Shown in pieces: positions 23,171 through 35,512 of a stretch of DNA of 64,000 nucleotides. This DNA comes from Coriaria nepalensis (taxonomy: Eukaryota > Streptophyta > Magnoliopsida > Cucurbitales > Coriariaceae). The position numbers were made by a program, and so were the translations under genes. The notes beneath the pieces were generated by a model. It searched no databases, was not told the origin of the DNA, and saw only the letters and a list, made by a program, of their open reading frames with translations. The stretch covers positions 6,827,501-6,891,500 of the forward strand of contig CP114498.1 of assembly GCA_027186245.1 (NCBI GenBank), written 5' to 3'. Position 1 is the stretch's first letter, and each line of letters opens with the position of its first letter.

Positions 23171-26100
23171 CAGGGAGAGGGATCACATACCCTTACGTGG
23201 GTCTTGAAGTATGAGAATAATTTTTCTTGCGCGATTACTCATCGTTCGAGACTGTAGGAGATGATTTCAGAAATTAAGGAAAGGCTTAATTATAGACAAT
23301 TGAAAAGGTTTAGCAAATCATGCTTTGGCCACTTCCTGAAGGTTAATGAGAGACTTTCATTCTCCACTTAGTTAGTCAAATCCTTATTCCTCTGTCAAGT
23401 TGAGTCTCTAAAGAAGTATGATGCATGGTATATCATAAATGGTCGTCTTTTTCGTTAGTCAATGAAAAAGTTCGCTTTTATTACTAGAATGAGATATCAC
23501 AAGCCATCGACCTTACCTTATAGAGTTAAAAAAGAAATATAGAGTCCTTGAAGTATTGATTCAAAAGGAATGATAAGATTATAAATAGTGAGCATAAGGA
23601 TATTTTCGAAGGGACCAAGTGTAGAACTAAATGGCATGCTGAAGATCCTAATGAAGCAACAAAGGTTGAAGATCTACAATTTAAGTTAGCACTGCTCTAC
23701 CTCCTGGTGGTTGGCCTCTTAGGTATTGTGAGCCACAATGTACTAGCTTAGTATTTATTCATGGTCTTGGATGTTGAGTTCTTCAATAGTTACCCTTGGG
23801 GTAAAGTAATACATGAGAGAACTATTAGATACATCCATAGGGACGACCTCCTAACGATGTACAAAAGAGCTATAAGTAGAAAAAAAAAAAAGAGCTATAG
23901 GTGGAGAAAAAGTGGTTGCTAAGAAGTAGGATATATACAGTTTTCTACTAGCCGTTCAAGTAATTATTACTCTTAGCTTTGATTTCTAGTAAATGTGTAT
24001 GACTTAATATTTTTTTAATGCTTTTTTATATTATTGTAGGTATGGGCTTTTGAAGTAATTTCCAGCATTAGAGATATGTTTGGACAGTGTTTGAAGAAAA
24101 CCCGTAGGCCATGGATTCTACATTGGGCCATGAATTCTAGTAAGCCCAAGTATACGAGGATTTCGATTTATGAAGAATTGAGGGGTTAGTTTTTGTTGTG
24201 AAAAAAAATTATTTATACTATAATTATTTAATTATTTATACTATAATTATTTAATTATTTATACTATAATTATCTATCTAAAATTCTTTTAATGATGTAG
24301 GCTCTTTTCATGGAATCTTATGCCCGTTAAGGAGAGAAGAGTGCATTCCTTATATGACCAGCTTTGTCCAGTTTGATGATAAGGTTGAAGATGTTGCAAT
24401 TGATCGTGTGACACTTTTACTAGACGCGACCACAGAGGGGACAGACTATTTTGAAGAATCTTTTACAAATACCGTGGATTCAGATGATGGCGAGGAGGAG
24501 TCAGACTCGGGCGAGGAAGAAGATGAGGAAGAGAATAAGGAGGAGTCAGAAGAGGGTGGGGAGCATAATGAGGAAGTAAATATTGAGGGTTAAAAGATGT
24601 GGATAGGGAGGATGAGGTAGAGGAGGCCGAACGACCTTGTCCATCTGACTTGTGGGATTTGATGCAGAGAATGGATATGAAATTTGAGTAGATTGGTCAG
24701 AAAAATGGAGAAGAGCTTCAATCAAAAAATAGGGGCGCTAGAGCATAAATTCAATTATTGACTTAGTGGGATAGAGCGTATGGTCGGCTTGATCACTGAA
24801 AAATTATCATATGCATCCAATCGACCATTTGGTGCGGACGACGAAGCAGCTTCACAATAAGGCTCGCATAACCATAGTATGTCACATGGTAGACATCACA
24901 AGCCTGAGATGGTACTAATTTAAAATTTTGTAATTTTACATTGTAGACTTATTTTCATCATATTAACAAAATTAACATTTTGTTATGTAGGTATTTTTGG
25001 TGCTAGTCCCTCCCCTCTACGAGATAGATTAGGTGATGACCTGATAGGTCAAGATTATACCAGTCGCTCTCCTCCAAATATGAAGGCTCGGGTTCCGGTT
25101 GATGTAGAAGGTGTTTGTGCCCCTCTAAATATTGAGAATCGGGTGGCTAGAGATTATGAGAATAGCAACCCCACCTATGAGATGCCAAAGACTCCACAAA
25201 GGATTAAGAAGTGGAGTTATACCCTCTTGTCTCCATACTTGAATCCAAATCACATTCAGAAATACAGAAAAAAGAAGAAGATGATATTGCACTTAATCCA
25301 TTCCGAGAGCTAGATAGGGTTGCATTGGACTCTGTAAGGAATGAGCCATAAATATATATATGTATATAAGTTGACTTTCAAACTGTTGATAGGCATTCAA
25401 GCTAATAATGAATTTTTTCATAAAAGGAAACTGGAAGTGGCTGAAAAGTACTGTAAGTATCATCAAATTTTACTTAAACATTTAATTTATACTCTAATAA
25501 AATTATTTATTCCTTTTTGTAATATTATGTTGTTGAGCTAGATAGGGTTGCATTGGACTCTGTAAGGAATGAGCCATAAATATATATATATATATAAGCT
25601 GACTTTCAAACTGTTGATAGGCATTCAAGCTAATAATGAATTTTTTCATAAAAGGAAACTGGAAGTGGCTGAAACGTACAGTAAGTATCATCAAATTTTA
25701 CTTAAACATTTAATTTATACTCTAATAAAATTATTTATTCCTTTTTGTAATATTATGTTGTTGGTAGCATATCAACGAAGCTTTGTTATTGATCTGGAGG
25801 TGATTAGAAAAGTTCTCCCAATTATTCATTCAAGTTGCAGAAAAGCCAATAGCAATGATGGGTGATTTCTTTAGTTTGAGTATAGTTAGGGTGATAAATT
25901 GTCATCTATAGTTAGAGGACTTATTGATCAAAAGGTATGCATGAAAATCAAAGTTATGACTTTTTGTATATTTGATTATTGTTATTATACCCTAATACTA
26001 TTGACTTTTTGTTGTAGTTACAAAATGAGAACGACATAATAGCCTACAACATTATAGTTACAATGTGCACACTATCTACATGCCGCTCAACATTAAATGT

Positions 26101-26450
26101 TATCATTGGGTGGTCTTAGCCGTTGACTTCGACTTTTGGACTATATATAACATGGATTCGAAAGTAGAACTTCTGGAGATTAATGGAGTCACTACAACAT
26201 AATTTTGTCGGGTGGTATGCAATATCTTATCAAAAATCATGTTTCTTAATAACACATTATATATAAAATACCACAGGAAAATGAAAACAAACTTCCAGTT
26301 AGAAAAAGTCAAAGTGCCACAAAATGGGAGTAAGAAAGGAAAGGATTGTAGGGTTTTAACTATAAAGTGTATAGAGTTTCATATTACGAGATCCCCATTA
26401 GAGAATATAAATAACGATAGCATTATGTTATATAATCTAAGATGATTTTT
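23170..26450 (+). pseudogene. Dead MULE-type gene with DUF1985-like and Ulp1 (C48) protease-like regions
   Basis: Broken plus-strand frames follow the layout of Ulp1-carrying plant Mutator-like elements. Near 23260-23480 a DUF1985-like block reads LKRFSKSCFGHFLKVNERL, then CQVESLKKYDAWYIINGRL. At 24354-24590 is a short segment ending in a long acidic run. Near 26063-26160 a C48 protease histidine block reads KCYHWVVLAVDFDFW, and near 26310-26380 the cysteine block reads VPQNGSKKGKDCRVL followed by IKCIEF. The catalytic His and Cys remain, but CG of the usual DCG is now CR. Frameshifts and stops lie between the blocks, and a 228-bp tandem duplication interrupts the gene. No transposase domain was recognised. 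Confidence 0.65.
25307..25762 (+). repeat. 228-bp tandem direct duplication
   Basis: Copies at 25307-25534 and 25535-25762 both begin GAGCTAGATAGGGTTGC and end AATATTATGTTGTTG. They differ at only a handful of bases, so the event is much younger than the decayed gene around it. Each copy spans an exon-like piece (QANNEFFHKRKLEVAE) and the following intron-like AT tract. Confidence 0.92.
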
Positions 26451-28369
26451 TATATATATAAATATGCGTGGGACTCATAGATTATTTATTATTTTTCTAT
26501 AATATATGATAATTTGAAAATCATTTTATTTACTCTAACTTTTATATGGTATTATTTTTCTTAGACGATAAAATAAATACGACAAATTACAACCCAATAT
26601 TTTGAGGCAAAATGCAGTTGCCGGAGCGTGAGGCAAAGCGGCAACGTAAGATGTGGCAAGAGAGAGATGTGGCAGCAGTGAGAGAGAGAGAGGACAGCGA
26701 CAAGAGAGAGGGTGGTGAAGAGAGAGGGCGCCAACGAGAGAGAAATCACGAGAGAGAGGCATCGTGAGGGCTCAGGAGAGGGGAGATAAATCACGATGAA
26801 GAGAGTTAGGGCTGAAAAAGAAAGGTTTTTCGATGTGAGAACTTAGGAAAGGGGAGAGACATCACGATGAAGAGAGTTGGGGCTGCTGTAGAACAACTCG
26901 CAAGATCTAAGGAATAAATAAATAAAAAAATAAAAATAAGTCTTATTTTTTCCCCTAAACCTTAGGCGTGTTCGCTTGAGCCGTAGCACCTTCGGCTTGG
27001 GGGTGCTTCACAAGCTATTTTGTTTAGTGCAAAATTTTATCTATAACTACTATTTTCTTCTCTTATAAAAAAATATTATTTAGGATCAAGATTGATATTG
27101 GAATTAAAATTAGTTTTGGTGTTGATTCCATTCTTTAGTAAAAAAAATCAGGATTGATACGATAAATCTTAATTTTTAATTAAAACATAAATGAAATTAG
27201 AACCGGGACTCCTCTTGGGAACAATAAAGTGCACAGTCCCCCTAGATTCGGAATGAGTTGGCTAATCAAGTGTCGGGATGTTTGATTAGCTTGGTTAGTG
27301 AGTCGGAAGTTTCTTATTATTCATATGCTAGTTAACATTCTATTTAAGGCTAAATGTTTGTAAAGGATGATTAAAAGCAGTAAATAACCTACAAGAAATA
27401 TCCTCAACTAACGCGAAATGGCTAGTAATTGCTAGAAATCCTGCTGTTTTGGTAAATGGCTAATTCATAATTCAGAGTCGACTTTTAGAATCTCAATTTT
27501 AATTATGTTGACTGGAATGCACTGAGTTTTCCTCATCAAAATAAATTTGTAGGAATTGATTTGAGATCAATCGGATCGCTAGAGTGCAAGTTACAATTCA
27601 AACAAGTTCACAATGCATTTCCTAGGCTAGATTGCTTCAAGCTCAAGTCAGTGGCATATTTTGAATTGCAAATGATTTCCTAACATATCGACAAGTTTAA
27701 AGGGTCATCATGGACGTGGAAGCGTTCATCAACTTTTGGTTCTTCAAATCCTCTTATAGGAAAATGACTTTACAATGACAGTAGCTTTCCCAGCAAAAAC
27801 ATTGTTAAATTTATCTAATTTTATATATTAGCTTAGTAAAGCTTTAATTACTTTCTTTAGTTGGAAGCTTTAGTCATATTTAAAGTTGTACTTAAGTCAG
27901 AAGCCAAATATAGCTCAATCTCTCTTGTAATCTTCAATGTTGCAGTTTAAATAGAAGTATAATTGCTCTTTTAGGCTTATGGCAGTAAGTAATTTTATAG
28001 CAAAATTCGAGTTGTTCATTTCGTTTCTCTATTCTTATCGAATTCTAACAGTAATGAATCTCTCTAATTGTATCACAAATTTTTTTTTTTTTTTTTTTTA
28101 AATCTAATTGAATCCCCAAGAATATTATTATTATTATCCTTAATCAATGCATTATCGTGAATGATGAGTGAATATATAATTATAGTGAAATTAAAAAAAA
28201 TAAGTGGATAAAAATAAATACAGATTTTTTACATAAAAAATCTTAAATAAATTAGGTAAAAACTATGGACAAATTATAGGAGGATTTCAGATTTCATTAT
28301 TGTAAAAGGATTATTACAACACTCTTTCTGTCTCTCTCTTTATACAGTATGAATCAATGTCAATGAAGC
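26451..28369. other. Non-coding region with purine-rich island
   Basis: 26600-26900 is a GAGAGA-rich, GC-elevated tract that may be the 3' terminal region of the MULE-type element. A short CTTGAGCCGTAGCACC-type segment follows at about 26970. The remainder to 28369 is AT-rich with a 19-20 nt poly-T at about 28080. No gene supported. Confidence 0.35.
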
Positions 28370-28890
28370 TAACAATCAATGTCAAACGTGCTTTGTCTTT
28401 AGATGAAATGTTGGATTGTTGGCTAAGTGTAAAACACTCTGGCTATCTCAAAATAGATCAACCTTCTATTGTTTGTGTCTGAGCTCCTTCGTTAAAAAAC
28501 TAGACTGCCTCTTCGCTAGCTTGTGTAGCAGCAACATATTCCTACTCTATCGTAGAAGTAGTCACGATGGAATGCATTTTTGAAATCCAGCTTACAGCTC
28601 CTCCAACAAGAGTAAACACATAACTTATGATAGATTTACTTTTGTTGAGATCTCGCATAATCTCAATCAATATTGCGTTTCACAGTAAAATTTGATCCTT
28701 CACAGTAAAATACAATGCAACTTTTGAGATTCCCTTGATATATCATAATAGTATACTCTTTTTAGTAATCAAGTGCTCTTTACCATAATTTCCCATAGCA
28801 AACCACTCCTACTACTTATGTAATATCCAGTCTTGTATAAATCGGGACGAACATTAAGCTACCCAATGCTGATGCATACTTGATATTAAA
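28370..28890 (-). pseudogene. Ty1/copia RT/RNase H scrap
   Basis: Minus-strand frames give YASALGSLMF-like sequence (about 28870), YIKGISKVALYF (about 28740), SYVFTLVGGAVSWISKMHS, then a stop-containing EYVAATQASEEAV (about 28620-28500). This is the end of copia pol with the RNase H start. Stops and shifts are frequent; no LTRs were identified nearby. Confidence 0.75.
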
Positions 28891-29894
28891 AATAAAAATT
28901 AATAATAATAAAAATAAAAATAAAAATAAAATAAAGGAGAGATTATGAGCATATAATTAAGACCAACAAGTCCGGAGTAGCACTGAGAAATTAGAATATA
29001 CAAAATCTAATTGTGACAATGACACAATGTTATTGGTTTTAAGAAGACAAGAATAATATAAAATACGGAGGTGGATTTGGTGATCAACCAAATCAAATCA
29101 TATCGTAAAAATTATTAAATTATGACTAACTCTCAACTGCTTCCATCTAACATGTCATAAATAAATTTATTAACTAAAAGTGAACGATAACAATATAGAG
29201 TTAACTTACGATTTTGTTTTCCTTTAATTCGAGTATGATGAGTTTATTTCTAGACCAGTTATGATGAATTCTATAGATTTTTACAATGTTCAAATCAAAT
29301 TTTTTTAATCTCGGTGATTAGGTGTTTTTGAAAATGGGATGATATGATTTTCTTTACATGATGTAATGTTAATTATTAAGAAAATAAATTATTTTAAATT
29401 ATTTTAATATTTGATCTTTTATACTTTCCTCTTTCTCTGATTTTCTTTCCTATTAATTTTTTTATTTTCTTTTACACTCAAATTTTTTGATTGGAAAATG
29501 AAAAAATAAGTTATAAAAAAAATTGAAAATTGGTACGCTTCTCGCAAAAAATGAATCAAAATATTCTGAATTTTGTTGTAAAAAATAAATCGAAATGATT
29601 AATTTCTTGATCGGTTATTTAAACATATCGATCCAATATTATTTTATGAGAAAACCAATCAAATCGAACAAATTTTTTGCGAGGATGTATTGAAAATTTC
29701 ACGGGACGAAAAAAAAGTGAATTAATCTTAAAACATAATACTTACTAATAGTTTACTATCTAGGTACCTCAAATCATAATTAAACACACTGTTAGCTGAC
29801 ACAAAGCAACCATAATCACATGAACATATTAATCAAAAGCTTAAAGTTCAAATGGCCTCCAGTGCCTGATTAGCTAAACATTAATGATCACAAC
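28891..29894. other. AT-rich spacer upstream of the copia scrap and downstream of the second UGT
   Basis: No gene or clear repeat recognised. It includes the likely 3' UTR of the UGT at 29895-31322. Confidence 0.3.
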
Positions 29895-31322
29895 CTAAAT
29901 ACTCTCTAGTGCATGATTTTTCCACTTGACTGCTAAATCGGAGAGTAACTTTGTTGACGAACCATCTTCGCTATGAGCCTTCAAAGCGGCATTTTTAAGA
30001 TCATTCATTCTTTTACGTACCCTCTTACCTTCTTCTCCTTTCATAAGATCTTTCACAACTCTAGCAATTTCTTCACACCCAATTACTTCATTTTCACTAG
30101 CTTTTGGTCTCAACGCCACCCTTAGATCTTCCACTACTAAAACAGCATTCATTTTCTGTTCTGCAAAGAGTGGCCAAGCGATTAGCGGCACACCATGAAT
30201 CACACTCTCAAGAGTTGAACTCCAACCGCAATGAGTAACAAACCCTGCAGTTGATCTGTGGGCCAGAATCTGGACCTGTGGGGCCCAAGAGGGGACCACG
30301 AAACCTTGCCCTTTAGTCCTTTCCACAAACCCTTCAGGTAAAAACCCTAAAGGGTCAGCTTCTTGGCCATTATCATGACTAAGATATGATGCATTTGCTG
30401 CTTCATTGTTTGGTTTTCTTACAACCCATAAGAACTTTTGACCACTCTTTTCCAGCCCTAATGCTAGCTTGTTTAACTGTTCATATGAAAGGGTCCCACC
30501 ACTGCCAAAAGAAACGTAGATAACCGAACAATCTGGCTGCTTTTCCAACCATCTCATGCACTGATCAACCCGGTTTATGTTTGAACTGGCCGTTTGTATT
30601 ATAGGTCCAATAGGATAAACAGGAGGGAAATCGGTTTCTTTTGTCCCCTCTTGTAGAGCCTTCAACGCTCCTGCTTCTAAGTCATTGAAGGTATTAACAA
30701 TTATCCCCTCTGCTAAACCAAAATGATTTGCATTTCTAAGACTAATCTTATAATGCTCACTTGTCCGATTTTGTGCTGAGTCGAGGATATCTCTACCGTG
30801 AATCGGTATGCAGCCCGGAAGCTTCAACGGCTCTTTTAGGTCTTTAAACTCGCACGAAAACGCTTTGTCTAACTTCGGCCAATGAAAGAAGAAGGATAAG
30901 GTCATAGCACTTGCTGGCCAGAAAATGTAGGATGGAATGTTTAGTTCCTTAGAAATCTGAAGGGCTTCAATTCCAAAAGCATCAATAACAAAGGCAGCTA
31001 ATTGCGTTTCCGTGTTTAGCGATTTCAACGCGTCTTGAAGAGAAGGAAGAGAGCGAGAAATCGTCATTAATAGTTGCATAACGAGTTGATGAAGTGGTAG
31101 ATCGCTTAAATTCACAGGAGGAAGGAAGATAGAGGTTATGGTTTGTGGAAGGGATTGAAGAAGGGTATGCATGGCTTTTGGCGGTGGCCCACTTGTGGGA
31201 ATTAAGCATGTAACATGAAAGTTGTGATGAAGAACAAGTTGCTTGGAAAATTCGAGTAGTGGGATTATATGTCCCATTCCTGGACTAAGGAGAAGAGCTA
31301 TGTGATTAGCTGTTTTTGCCAT
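29895..31322 (-). CDS. UGT72-like UDP-glycosyltransferase, intronless
   Basis: A single uninterrupted frame of 475 residues opens with MAKTANHIALLLSPGMGH; the catalytic-type His is His18. A likely partner Asp lies in AFVIDAFGIEA. The PSPG box is at residues 346-389, from WAPQVQILAH to PLFAEQ. Its HCGWSS core has Ser at residue 368 where almost all plant UGTs have Asn, a position that contacts the sugar donor. Otherwise the protein is complete and close to the gene at 19.0-20.6 kb, sharing long stretches such as [18 protein letters not shown], so the two are tandem paralogues in the same orientation separated by about 9.3 kb of mostly transposon sequence. It lacks the intron seen in its neighbour. 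Predicted to glucosylate a small phenolic acceptor in the cytosol; the acceptor is unknown. Confidence 0.93.
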   Translation of the reverse strand: MAKTANHIALLLSPGMGHIIPLLEFSKQLVLHHNFHVTCLIPTSGPPPKAMHTLLQSLPQTITSIFLPPVNLSDLPLHQLVMQLLMTISRSLPSLQDALKSLNTETQLAAFVIDAFGIEALQISKELNIPSYIFWPASAMTLSFFFHWPKLDKAFSCEFKDLKEPLKLPGCIPIHGRDILDSAQNRTSEHYKISLRNANHFGLAEGIIVNTFNDLEAGALKALQEGTKETDFPPVYPIGPIIQTASSNINRVDQCMRWLEKQPDCSVIYVSFGSGGTLSYEQLNKLALGLEKSGQKFLWVVRKPNNEAANASYLSHDNGQEADPLGFLPEGFVERTKGQGFVVPSWAPQVQILAHRSTAGFVTHCGWSSTLESVIHGVPLIAWPLFAEQKMNAVLVVEDLRVALRPKASENEVIGCEEIARVVKDLMKGEEGKRVRKRMNDLKNAALKAHSEDGSSTKLLSDLAVKWKNHALESI

Positions 31323-31400
31323 TGTTAGACAACTAGTAGCTAGCTAGTGAGATTGAGACTTAGATTGAGCTGGGTATGGCCGTATGAGATTTATTTGTAT

Positions 31401-31402
<2 letters not shown>

Positions 31403-31447
<45 letters not shown>
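31403..31447. repeat. (TA)n microsatellite, about 22 units
   Basis: A perfect alternating TA tract about 80 bp upstream of the second UGT start codon. Such tracts are length-variable. Confidence 0.95.
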
Positions 31448-31450
<3 letters not shown>

Positions 31451-32634
31451 GATTGTGACTTGGTGCGGTAATAAGAAAACATAAACAAATCTAAAGAAGT
31501 CTCAAATGATAATTAATCTCACTAAATATATAAATTGTAAACAAATATATCGTGATCGTGATTGTGACTTGAGTAAATGACTAATTATCCTTATTATATT
31601 ATCTATTTTATTTAAATTTTATCTAAATTTAATTTACTTATTATTTTTCAAATTTTATAAAGGTTATTTTAAGTGAGATCATATGTACACAATTTGTTCA
31701 TTTACACAACCACTAGATTTTTAATTTTTTAAATGCCATCTAATTAACCATATTTACATTATAATTTATTATTTTATAAGTATATTTTGATGATCGTTTA
31801 TACATAATTTCACATATACTCTTTCTCTCTCTCTCCCATATTTTTTTTTTATGTAATCTTACTTTCATATAACTCAATTTTTAAAAACAAACCTAAATGC
31901 ATTTTTTGCTAAATGTTAGTTTTCTTCGAAACACCGTTCTACCATCCAATTTAATCGTCAGTTTAGCAGAAATCCAATGATCTAAAATGCCAATTAAAGC
32001 CATAGTGATCTCAAAGTTGAAATTTTATTGTAATTAATTTTATAAATTGTAAAGAAATAGGATCTAGAACATTCTAGATATAAAATTGATCAAACCCAAA
32101 ATTAGGTAAGAAGTTAGTGAGATTTGGTGTTATAAGTTGGGCGAGTTCCTACCTCCTTCCAAAAGGAAAATTCAAAAGAAAAATCATATGTCGTGTAATT
32201 GGTAACAAAGCAACAAAACTGAAGAAAACACAATGGTGACACTATTATATTTTTAGTTGAGTAAAATCGATTGAATAAAAGAGAGTCGTAATCACGTCAT
32301 ATCGCAAAATTGGTGAACTTTTTCTTGACTGTTAATAAGATAATGTTGCATTCGATGATTGATGGTATATATATTCTCACAACTCATAATTAAGAACTTT
32401 TAGCCCACTAATTAATTTCCAACCCCAATGCTGAATTCATTGAGTTATATAGGCCCAATCTGATACACGATGAAAAATCAAATTCTTCTTCCAAGTGTTC
32501 CCTTTGGATGGCTATTTAACCCTCTTTAGTGTTAAAACCATTCAAACATTTCATCCTACGACAAACGTGCGTTTCTATACGGCGTGAACCTGCGAACAGC
32601 TTTGTGAGTAATGATATTGTAGATTTATGACTAA
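31448..32634. other. AT-rich spacer
   Basis: No gene supported. A GTGATTGTGACTTG block occurs twice (about 31448 and 31558), suggesting a small local duplication on either side of the UGT promoter region. Confidence 0.3.
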
Positions 32635-32667
32635 TGATATTGTAGATTAGTTAAAATCCTTTGATAA

Positions 32668-32701
<34 letters not shown>

Positions 32702-32984
32702 TAGTCATGATATTGCTTAAATTAATGAAATCGATCGGTTGAAAACTTTTATTCCTTTTCTCCTCTATATAAGATTGTAATATTAGTTTCATACATATCA
32801 TCTATCTTGTACGAAAAGAAAAGAGAGAGAAATAAAGTTTTCATAGTGAAATCCTTCTTTGTGTAGTTTTTACCCTAATGTTTTTTGGGAGTTTTCCAAA
32901 TAAAACAGCTATGCCTATTTTTCATCTATTTTTTTTCTCAATTTTACTATAATTTTCACCTATATTCACGCATCAGTCTCAACA
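32635..32984 (+). mobile_element. 5' LTR of a Ty1/copia element
   Basis: The segment ends in CAACA directly before a perfect primer-binding site and carries a TATA-like CTATATAAG at about 32765. The left border (TGATATTGTAGATTAG at 32635) is a guess, since a near-copy of the same 14 bases lies just upstream (about 32612). It contains an (ATA)n tract near 32668-32698. Confidence 0.6.
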
Positions 32985-32986
32985 TA

Positions 32987-32998
32987 TGGTATCAGAGC
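32987..32998 (+). other. Primer-binding site (initiator tRNA-Met type)
   Basis: TGGTATCAGAGC, the standard plant copia PBS complementary to the 3' end of initiator tRNA-Met, two bases after the LTR end. Confidence 0.85.
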
Positions 32999-33059
32999 AC
33001 TAGTTTCACTGTTCACTAATCATGTGGTTCGTTATTCATACGATAACTGTTCACGTGAA

Positions 33060-35512
33060 ATAGTGGGAGTTGATCCAAGTCAAAAAAGGTTAGATATGAA
33101 AGAAATGGCAATAAAGTTTATAATAGAGAAGTTCCACGAGGATAATAATTTCTCATTATTGAAAAATAAAGATGAAGCAATCTTAACAAAATAAGATTGT
33201 TTGGAGGTAATTGTAGAAAGGCCAACTGAGATTGTTGATGATAGAAAATGGAAGAAAATGAATGACATTGCTATCACCAATCTACATGCAGGGCCTAGCC
33301 GACGAAGTCTTGTCAATTGTAGAAAAGAAGAAAACCCCGAAGGAGATATATGACACTCTAACAAAATTGTACGATGCCAAGTCAGTTCAGAACAAAATCT
33401 TTCTATACATAAGGCTCGAATGTCAGAATCTACTATAGTGATAGATCACATTAATGCCATGATTACTCTATTTACTGAATTGGGAAAGTTGGGTTACAAA
33501 AGAAATGTAAATGAATGTGTAGAATTTCTACTTCAAAGTCTAACTGATTCGCATAATCAACTCATCGTCACCTTAACCAATAATGTTGTCGCAGAGTATC
33601 TCATCTTTGAGGATGTTTATGCTATTGTTTTGGAAGAAGAACATAGGCGCACAAACGAGGAGGAAAGGTTGGTAAATTCGCAACAAGTGGAGGTGCTATC
33701 AATGACGAGAGGGAGACCAATGGAACATGGTTTTAGTGCAGCCAAAATCATGGTAGATCCAAGTCAAGAAATTAAGAAGAATATTAAATGCTACAATTAT
33801 AGCAAAAAATAGCACGTAAAGAGAGAGTATTGGAACATCGAGAAGAGTGAAGAGAAGAACGCATAAGGAAATGTGGCTAGTACCTCATATGAAATTTTAA
33901 TTTATATAGTGGGGCAGTATTACTGAAGGTAAAAAGTAGTTTGTTGACGTCTGGCTTTTAGACATAAGAGCTACATGACACATGGCCCCTCAAAGAGAGT
34001 GGTTCTAAGAATATGAACCAATTTCTAGATAATATGTATTAATGGAAAATGATCATGCCTTGAAGATCACTAGTATTGGTACCATCTCGCAAAATGATGG
34101 ATACATTTCGAACAATCCAAGAGATACGACATGATGGGATTTAAGATGAATCTATTGTCTATAGGAGAATTAGATAGCATTGGTTACATGACTCGACTCA
34201 GATACATAATGAGATCATGAAGATTGTGAAAGGCGCACTTATAGTAATGAAGGCAGAGACAGTCATAGTAAATCTATGTATGTTTCAGCATACTCCAAAG
34301 ACGAATTAATGTTGATGTGCCATCAAAAGCTCAGCCACATGAAAATTCTCTTTGAACAGAAGTTGCTTCCTAATCTCACAAAAATTTATTTACCTTTTTG
34401 TGTGCACTGTGTTACAAGTAAGCAGCATAGATTAAAGTTCATCACATCTTATTCTAGAAGTAATTGTATTCTATAAGTAATTGTATTCTAGAATTAATTC
34501 ACTATGATATTTGGATAGCATCGGTATGTCCTTAGGTGGAGCAAAATACTTAATATTAATCTTTCATTTATTATTACTGCAGGAGATGTTGTGTATACCT
34601 TATCAAGAGAATGTCGGACATGTTCTCGACCTTCAAAGTTTTTAAAGCGCGGGTTTAACATGGAACTAAAAAGAAGATCAAGTGTCCGAGGATTGATAAT
34701 TGAGGAGAATCCACTAGTGATGAATTTAATGCTTTCTGTTAGCAAGACAACATCAAGACATAGTATATAACGGTTTACACTCCTCAACAAAATAGAGTGC
34801 AAAGCAGATGAATAGAACCTTATTGGAAAGAACAAGAGAAATGCTGAAAACTGCAAGTATAATTAAGTCATTCAGGGCAGAAGCAGTCAATGCCTCTTAT
34901 GTAATAAATCAGTTGAAACGGTAATCGGGTTAAAGGCACTGATGGAAATGTGGGCTGGGAAGCCAAGTGATTACTCGCATCTCCATACATTTGAAAGTCA
35001 TGTTTATGTGATATACAATGCATAATAAACTACAAAGCTGGATCCAAAATCAAGAAAGTGTATTTTCTTCAGGTATGTTGATGGATTCAAGGAGTATCGC
35101 CCATAAGATCAAATTGCCCAGAAGGTCATCACCAATAAAGACATGATATTTATAGAAGATAAACTGTAAGAGAAGAGAAATGATAGCACTTTAAAAGAAA
35201 ATCTAGAGACTATAAATTCAATTAGTAAACAAGTCTGAAGAGGAAAATTCTTCTAAAATAGCACTGGAGCACAAAAACAATAAACAATCGAGTCTGAGGA
35301 GTCCGAACCTCAAAGATTAAGTTGTACTCGAATAACATCGGCCTGGCATGAGGATTATGTCATGGAGGCTCATGTTGCATATTGTCTTTTAACAGATACT
35401 TAAGAACCTTCAACTTTCTCGGAGGTTATTAATAGGCAAGATGTTTCTTCATGGAAAGGCAGCAATGCAGGAAAAAATTGAAGCCTTACATAATAAAAAG
35501 ACATGGGAACTG
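33060..35512 (+). pseudogene. Ty1/copia gag-pol fossil, cut off at start of reverse transcriptase
   Basis: Gag is well preserved: KFHEDNNFSLLKNKDEAIL (about 33130), DDRKWKKMNDIAITNLH, then 33420-33810 open with MSESTIVIDHINAM, LLQSLTDSHNQLIVTLTNN, and the zinc knuckle IKCYNYSKK in which the second Cys has become Tyr and the third is replaced. Protease and integrase pieces follow in broken frames (about 33900-35000). At about 35465 the start of RT, MQEKIEALHNKKTWEL, is recognisable, and an LTR-like repeat then replaces the rest. Not functional. Confidence 0.85.

Noticed and set aside
26535..26794. Leu/Ser-rich minus-strand frames
   Set aside because: Translations of a GAGAGA-rich tract; two overlapping frames are equally open, so no gene.
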